Positions 6,198 to 8,777 of a DNA stretch of 8,777 nucleotides are shown in pieces. The notes below the pieces were generated by a model. That model did no database searches and was not told the DNA's origin. It worked only from the letters and a program-made list of their open reading frames with translations. The position numbers and the translations under genes were made by a program. The stretch covers positions 1-8,777 of the forward strand of contig JAAZCB010000467.1 of the NCBI GenBank assembly GCA_012513545.1, written 5' to 3'. The stretch's first letter is position 1; each line of letters begins with the position of its first letter. This stretch comes from Clostridiaceae bacterium (lineage in GTDB: Bacteria > Bacillota_A > Clostridia > Acetivibrionales > Acetivibrionaceae).

Positions 6198-6218
6198 GCA
6201 CTTCCCCAAGTGCTTTTT
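6198..6218 (+). terminator. Hairpin with T run in the Gre-like leader region
   Basis: GCACTT (6198–6203) pairs with AAGTGC (6208–6213) around CCCC and is followed by TTTTT on the plus strand; AA/TT pairs may add to the base. On the plus strand it looks like a terminator, yet no plus-strand gene precedes it. On the minus strand it lies in the leader of the Gre-like gene with only a short CCTTT after it. Role unclear. Confidence 0.45.
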
Positions 6219-6333
6219 AACGTTGCTGATTATCATTTCTTCACAATGCTAAAATGCAACTTGTCTTGTGATCACATGAATTAAACTGCTTGCGAGTCAC
6301 AATTTTAAGGGAAAATGCCTGTTATATAGTAAT

Positions 6334-6362
6334 ATCATATCATCGCTTACAACCATTGTCAA
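6334..6362 (-). promoter_or_regulatory. SigA-type promoter of the Gre-like/Nudix unit
   Basis: On the minus strand a perfect TTGACA (6362–6357), a 17-bp spacer and TATGAT (6339–6334) form a near-consensus promoter. The expected start near 6327 gives a leader of about 185 nt before the Gre-like ATG at 6141, unusually long for a small gene. Confidence 0.75.
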
Positions 6363-6489
6363 TAATGGTTCGTATGTACATTTACTTACAAGACTTGAAT
6401 TAAAAGTTATTTCTATTAACTTTCACATTGTGGCTTCCTTTTTAACTTGCAGTATCCGGCTTCCATCGGATCATTTTCATTTCTGGCAC

Positions 6490-6622
6490 GAATCCTTATT
6501 AGATAATTTATGGTTTATAACATATGTTAAAGAAACTAATATTCTAAGCAGAATAAAGTCATTTCCACTTAAATATTAGCTCTTTCAAAACATAAACCAT
6601 ATAGAATAATAAGCAAATTAGT
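6490..6622. repeat. Long imperfect inverted repeat
   Basis: Arms of about 55 bases converge on a 19-base centre (6549–6567). In matching order they share ATGGTTTAT (6510–6518) with ATAAACCAT (6592–6600), CTAATATT (6536–6543) with AATATTAG (6572–6579), TAAG (6545–6548) with CTTA (6568–6571), and an outer CTTATTA-like segment. The arms differ by small gaps. It may be a decayed miniature transposable element or an RNA stem; no flanking duplication is clear. Confidence 0.5.
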
Positions 6623-6744
6623 CCTCAAAAGTCCTGAATTCAGATTCCAAGGCAATGAGACCTGGTTATAAGACTTTCGGCAGCAGCAGGTAGTTTGTAA
6701 ATACTTTTAGAAGTCCTGCTTGGCACAAATGACCAATAAACTGA

Positions 6745-6773
6745 TTGTAAGGAGGACAAAAATGTTGTAAGAT
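6745..6773 (+). promoter_or_regulatory. Weak promoter candidate for the mannanase gene
   Basis: TTGTAA (6745–6750), 17 bp and TAAGAT (6768–6773) each match four of six consensus bases. It would give a leader of about 220 nt. This is the best SigA-like candidate I found upstream of the mannanase, but it is weak. Cellulosomal genes in this group are often read by SigI-type factors, whose sites I cannot assign here. Confidence 0.25.
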
Positions 6774-7004
6774 AAATATATATAACTTTTTTTATGGGGA
6801 AAGTAGCAATGTTAAATAATAATACAAGTCACAGCAATAATATTATATTAACTTTTCAAAAATCTGTAACACTTAATTTCTTTTGCTTTCTTAAATGTTT
6901 TGTTACTTTCTTGAACGAATCTTATTTTTTGCCGCAGCAAGCGATTTAGTAATATTAATTGTTTAGATTTACTTAAATCATATATTTTTGAAGGGGGAGA
7001 TATA

Positions 7005-8777
7005 ATGGCCGGGAATACTGCAAAGGTTTTCTTTGTGTTGGCATTGTCAGCAATAATGATAAGCTCATCCTTATTGAAGGCCTCAGGAGCAATACCGGAA
7101 ACAGGAGTTAAGTATGAATTTGAGGAAGGTATAAATAAGGGTGCTGAAATCCGCACCAACTATACAGGAACAACCGACGACGGGCTCAAATATGACCTGA
7201 GCGGCACGACTTGCAGCTTTATCGCTCAAAAGGGAACAAGCACTTCAGTTGATGTTGAAATTGACGAAGCCGGTCTGTATGAATTGGTTGTCCGTTATGC
7301 ACAGCCCTTTGACAAGAGCAAGAAGGTTCAGTACCTTAATGTAAACGGCTCCAATCAGGGAGAGGTAAGTTTCGCCTATACCCTTTCCTTGAAAGAAATG
7401 TCCACTGGTGTTGTAAAGCTTGAGAAAGGCAAAAACAACATTGAATTTGAAGCCTACTGGGGCTATACCTTCTTTGATTATCTGATTGTCAAGCCTGCAG
7501 ATAACAGCATCAAAAATCTTAAGGTTTCTAAAACCCTTGTAAATCCTAATGCCACAGAGGAAGCAAAGTCTCTTATCAGCTACCTTGTTGATGTATATGG
7601 AAAACACATAATCTCAGGCCAGCAGGAAATATGCGGCTCCCATAATTATGAAGCCTCCGAAGCTGAATTCACTTACATAATGGAGAAGACCGGAAAAATG
7701 CCTGCATTACGGGGATTTGACTTCATGAATTACAGAGCAAACGATTTGGGCTGGGATGACGAATGCGCCGAGCGTGTTATTGAATGGTACAAGGATAAGA
7801 ATGGTATACCTACCATCTGCTGGCACTGGTTCTGTCCCGGAGACATAGGCAAATTGGAAGCTGGCAGCTTTTACACTAAAGGCACAACCTTTAGCATATC
7901 AAAGGCTTTGACTCCCGGAACAGAAGAAAACAAGGCTCTTTTAAGCGATATTGACTTTATGGCCGTTAAGCTCAAGCAGGTTCAGGACGCTGGAGTTCCT
8001 GTCCTGTTCAGACCTCTCCATGAGGCAGAAGGTACATGGTTCTGGTGGGGTGCCGAAGGTCCGGAGAATTGTGTCAAACTTTACAGGCTTCTCTATGATA
8101 AATTTACAAACGAACACAAAATCAACAACCTTATCTGGGTGTGGACCTCCTCTGCCTACGATACAGCTCTGGATTGGTATCCCGGCAACGATGTCGTTGA
8201 TATTATCGGCTACGACAAATATAATGCCAAGGATGGAAAGCCCAACGGAAGTGCAATTTCCTCTACCTTCTTCAGTCTGGTTAAGCTTACAGAAGGTAAA
8301 AAGCTGGTTACAATGAGTGAAAATGATACAATCCCAAGGGTTGAAAACCTTCAAAATGAAATGGCGGGCTGGCTTTATTTTTGTCCCTGGTATGGCTGGC
8401 ATCTTACAGGAGAACAGAACAATCCTGTCGAATGGCTGGCTGAAATGTACAACAGTGAATACTGTATAACCCTTGATGAGCTTCCGGACCTTAAAACATA
8501 TCCGGCAACAGGCTATACAACACCACCTCCAAGTTCCATAAAACCGTCTCCTACAGAATCACCGGAATTTATACATGGTGATTTGAATGATGATGGCAAG
8601 GTTAACTCTACAGATTATGCTTTATTAAAAAGATATATTCTGGGTACTATAGAAGAATTCAGTGTTCCGAGTGGAGCAGCAGACTTGAATGCAGATGGCA
8701 GGATCAATTCTACCGACTATACAATTTTGAAAAGATACCTGCTTGAGCTTATAGATAGCATTCCTGTCAAGAATTAA
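7005..8777 (+). CDS. Cellulosomal beta-mannanase: CBM35–GH26–type I dockerin
   Basis: This secreted enzyme cleaves internal beta-1,4-mannosidic bonds in mannan and is carried on the cellulosome. Its 590 residues are complete, with the stop at the window end. A hydrophobic signal peptide (8–29) with a probable cut after KASGA precedes a CBM35-type domain (about 34–164, beginning YEFEEG). The GH26 domain (about 176–490) has the acid/base E340 in RPLHE and the probable nucleophile E439 in TMSEND, with WFWWG (345–349) and IIGYDKY (400–406) nearby. A Pro/Ser/Thr linker (503–521) leads to the dockerin, whose two calcium loops (D526–D537 and D560–D571) each carry Ser-Thr then Lys-Arg (535/536, 542/543; 569/570, 576/577). 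Layout and length match C. thermocellum-type Man26 enzymes. GGGGGAGA lies just before the ATG. The signal peptide's N-terminal part has only one lysine. Confidence 0.96.
   Translation: MAGNTAKVFFVLALSAIMISSSLLKASGAIPETGVKYEFEEGINKGAEIRTNYTGTTDDGLKYDLSGTTCSFIAQKGTSTSVDVEIDEAGLYELVVRYAQPFDKSKKVQYLNVNGSNQGEVSFAYTLSLKEMSTGVVKLEKGKNNIEFEAYWGYTFFDYLIVKPADNSIKNLKVSKTLVNPNATEEAKSLISYLVDVYGKHIISGQQEICGSHNYEASEAEFTYIMEKTGKMPALRGFDFMNYRANDLGWDDECAERVIEWYKDKNGIPTICWHWFCPGDIGKLEAGSFYTKGTTFSISKALTPGTEENKALLSDIDFMAVKLKQVQDAGVPVLFRPLHEAEGTWFWWGAEGPENCVKLYRLLYDKFTNEHKINNLIWVWTSSAYDTALDWYPGNDVVDIIGYDKYNAKDGKPNGSAISSTFFSLVKLTEGKKLVTMSENDTIPRVENLQNEMAGWLYFCPWYGWHLTGEQNNPVEWLAEMYNSEYCITLDELPDLKTYPATGYTTPPPSSIKPSPTESPEFIHGDLNDDGKVNSTDYALLKRYILGTIEEFSVPSGAADLNADGRINSTDYTILKRYLLELIDSIPVKN

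Larger units (their letters stand above)
6142..7004. other. Gene-free intergenic region of about 860 bp
   Basis: This AT-rich stretch separates the divergent Gre-like and mannanase genes. It contains the promoter and leader of the Gre-like unit, a hairpin with a T run (6198–6218), a perfect 10-bp palindrome TGTGATCACA (6267–6276), a long imperfect inverted repeat (6490–6622), and a strong ribosome-site-like AAGGAGG (6749–6755) before a two-codon frame. No recognisable protein, tRNA or known riboswitch was seen. The only short frame with an ATG of note (6809–6949, 46 residues) has a poor ribosome site and low-complexity composition. Confidence 0.6.

Noticed and set aside
3701..6458. Shared 13-mer CTTGCAGTATCCG upstream of both glycosidase genes (3701 and 6446)
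   Set aside because: A direct 13-base match is expected about once every two windows of this size by chance, and the flanks do not align convincingly.
6640..6730. Possible riboswitch (CCAAG/CTTGG and AGCAGG/CCTGCT pairings)
   Set aside because: I could not match it to the conserved core of any class I know, and the pairings are short and overlap one another.
6809..6949. Plus-strand small frame of 46 codons before the mannanase
   Set aside because: The ribosome site is poor (GGGGA eight bases away), composition is low-complexity Asn/Phe, and nothing indicates conservation.
7941..8402. Minus-strand frame of 153 codons inside the mannanase gene
   Set aside because: It is a shadow of the GH26 catalytic-domain codons; the plus-strand product has clear domain matches.

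Overview
The window looks like chromosomal DNA from a low-GC, anaerobic, cellulosome-forming clostridium. The strongest evidence is the last gene, a secreted CBM35–GH26 mannanase ending in a type I dockerin whose two repeats carry Ser-Thr and Lys-Arg at the cohesin-contact positions, as in the Clostridium (Acetivibrio) thermocellum group. AT-rich intergenic DNA, strong AGGAGG-type ribosome binding sites and a FeoA–FeoA–FeoB iron operon fit this. I cannot fix the species from sequence alone.

Layout. Positions 1–1473 (minus strand) hold a ferrous-iron uptake cluster in the order feoA1 (1473→1255), feoA2 (1239→1015, TTG start) and feoB (936→ off the left edge, 312 codons present). There is a Fur-box-like palindrome in front of feoA1 and a second one between feoA2 and feoB, the latter preceded by a small terminator-like hairpin. 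Positions 1878–3479 (plus) encode a DEAD-box RNA helicase with a C-terminal DbpA-type RNA-binding domain, followed by terminators. Positions 3939–4919 (plus) encode a GH43 glycosidase with no signal peptide, so probably cytoplasmic, with its own promoter and bidirectional terminators. Positions 6141–5197 (minus) hold a two-gene unit: a divergent GreA/GreB C-terminal-domain protein and a Nudix protein with a degraded Nudix box, driven by a near-consensus promoter about 190 nt upstream. Positions 6142–7004 are a gene-free stretch of about 860 bp containing that promoter, a hairpin and a long imperfect inverted repeat. Positions 7005–8777 (plus) encode the complete dockerin-bearing mannanase, which ends exactly at the window edge.

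How the genes relate. The mannanase would act outside the cell on the cellulosome, while the GH43 enzyme would trim imported pentose-containing oligosaccharides inside the cell. They are separated by an oppositely oriented unit and are not one operon. The iron cluster is an independent, probably Fur-controlled unit, and the helicase is a monocistronic housekeeping/stress gene.

No new multi-gene defence or mobile system is evident. The less ordinary items are a 38-bp palindromic element present in opposite orientations on both sides of the GH43 gene, the Gre-like/Nudix pair in which both proteins lack hallmark catalytic features, the internal Fur box and hairpin before feoB, and the structured gene-free region upstream of the mannanase.
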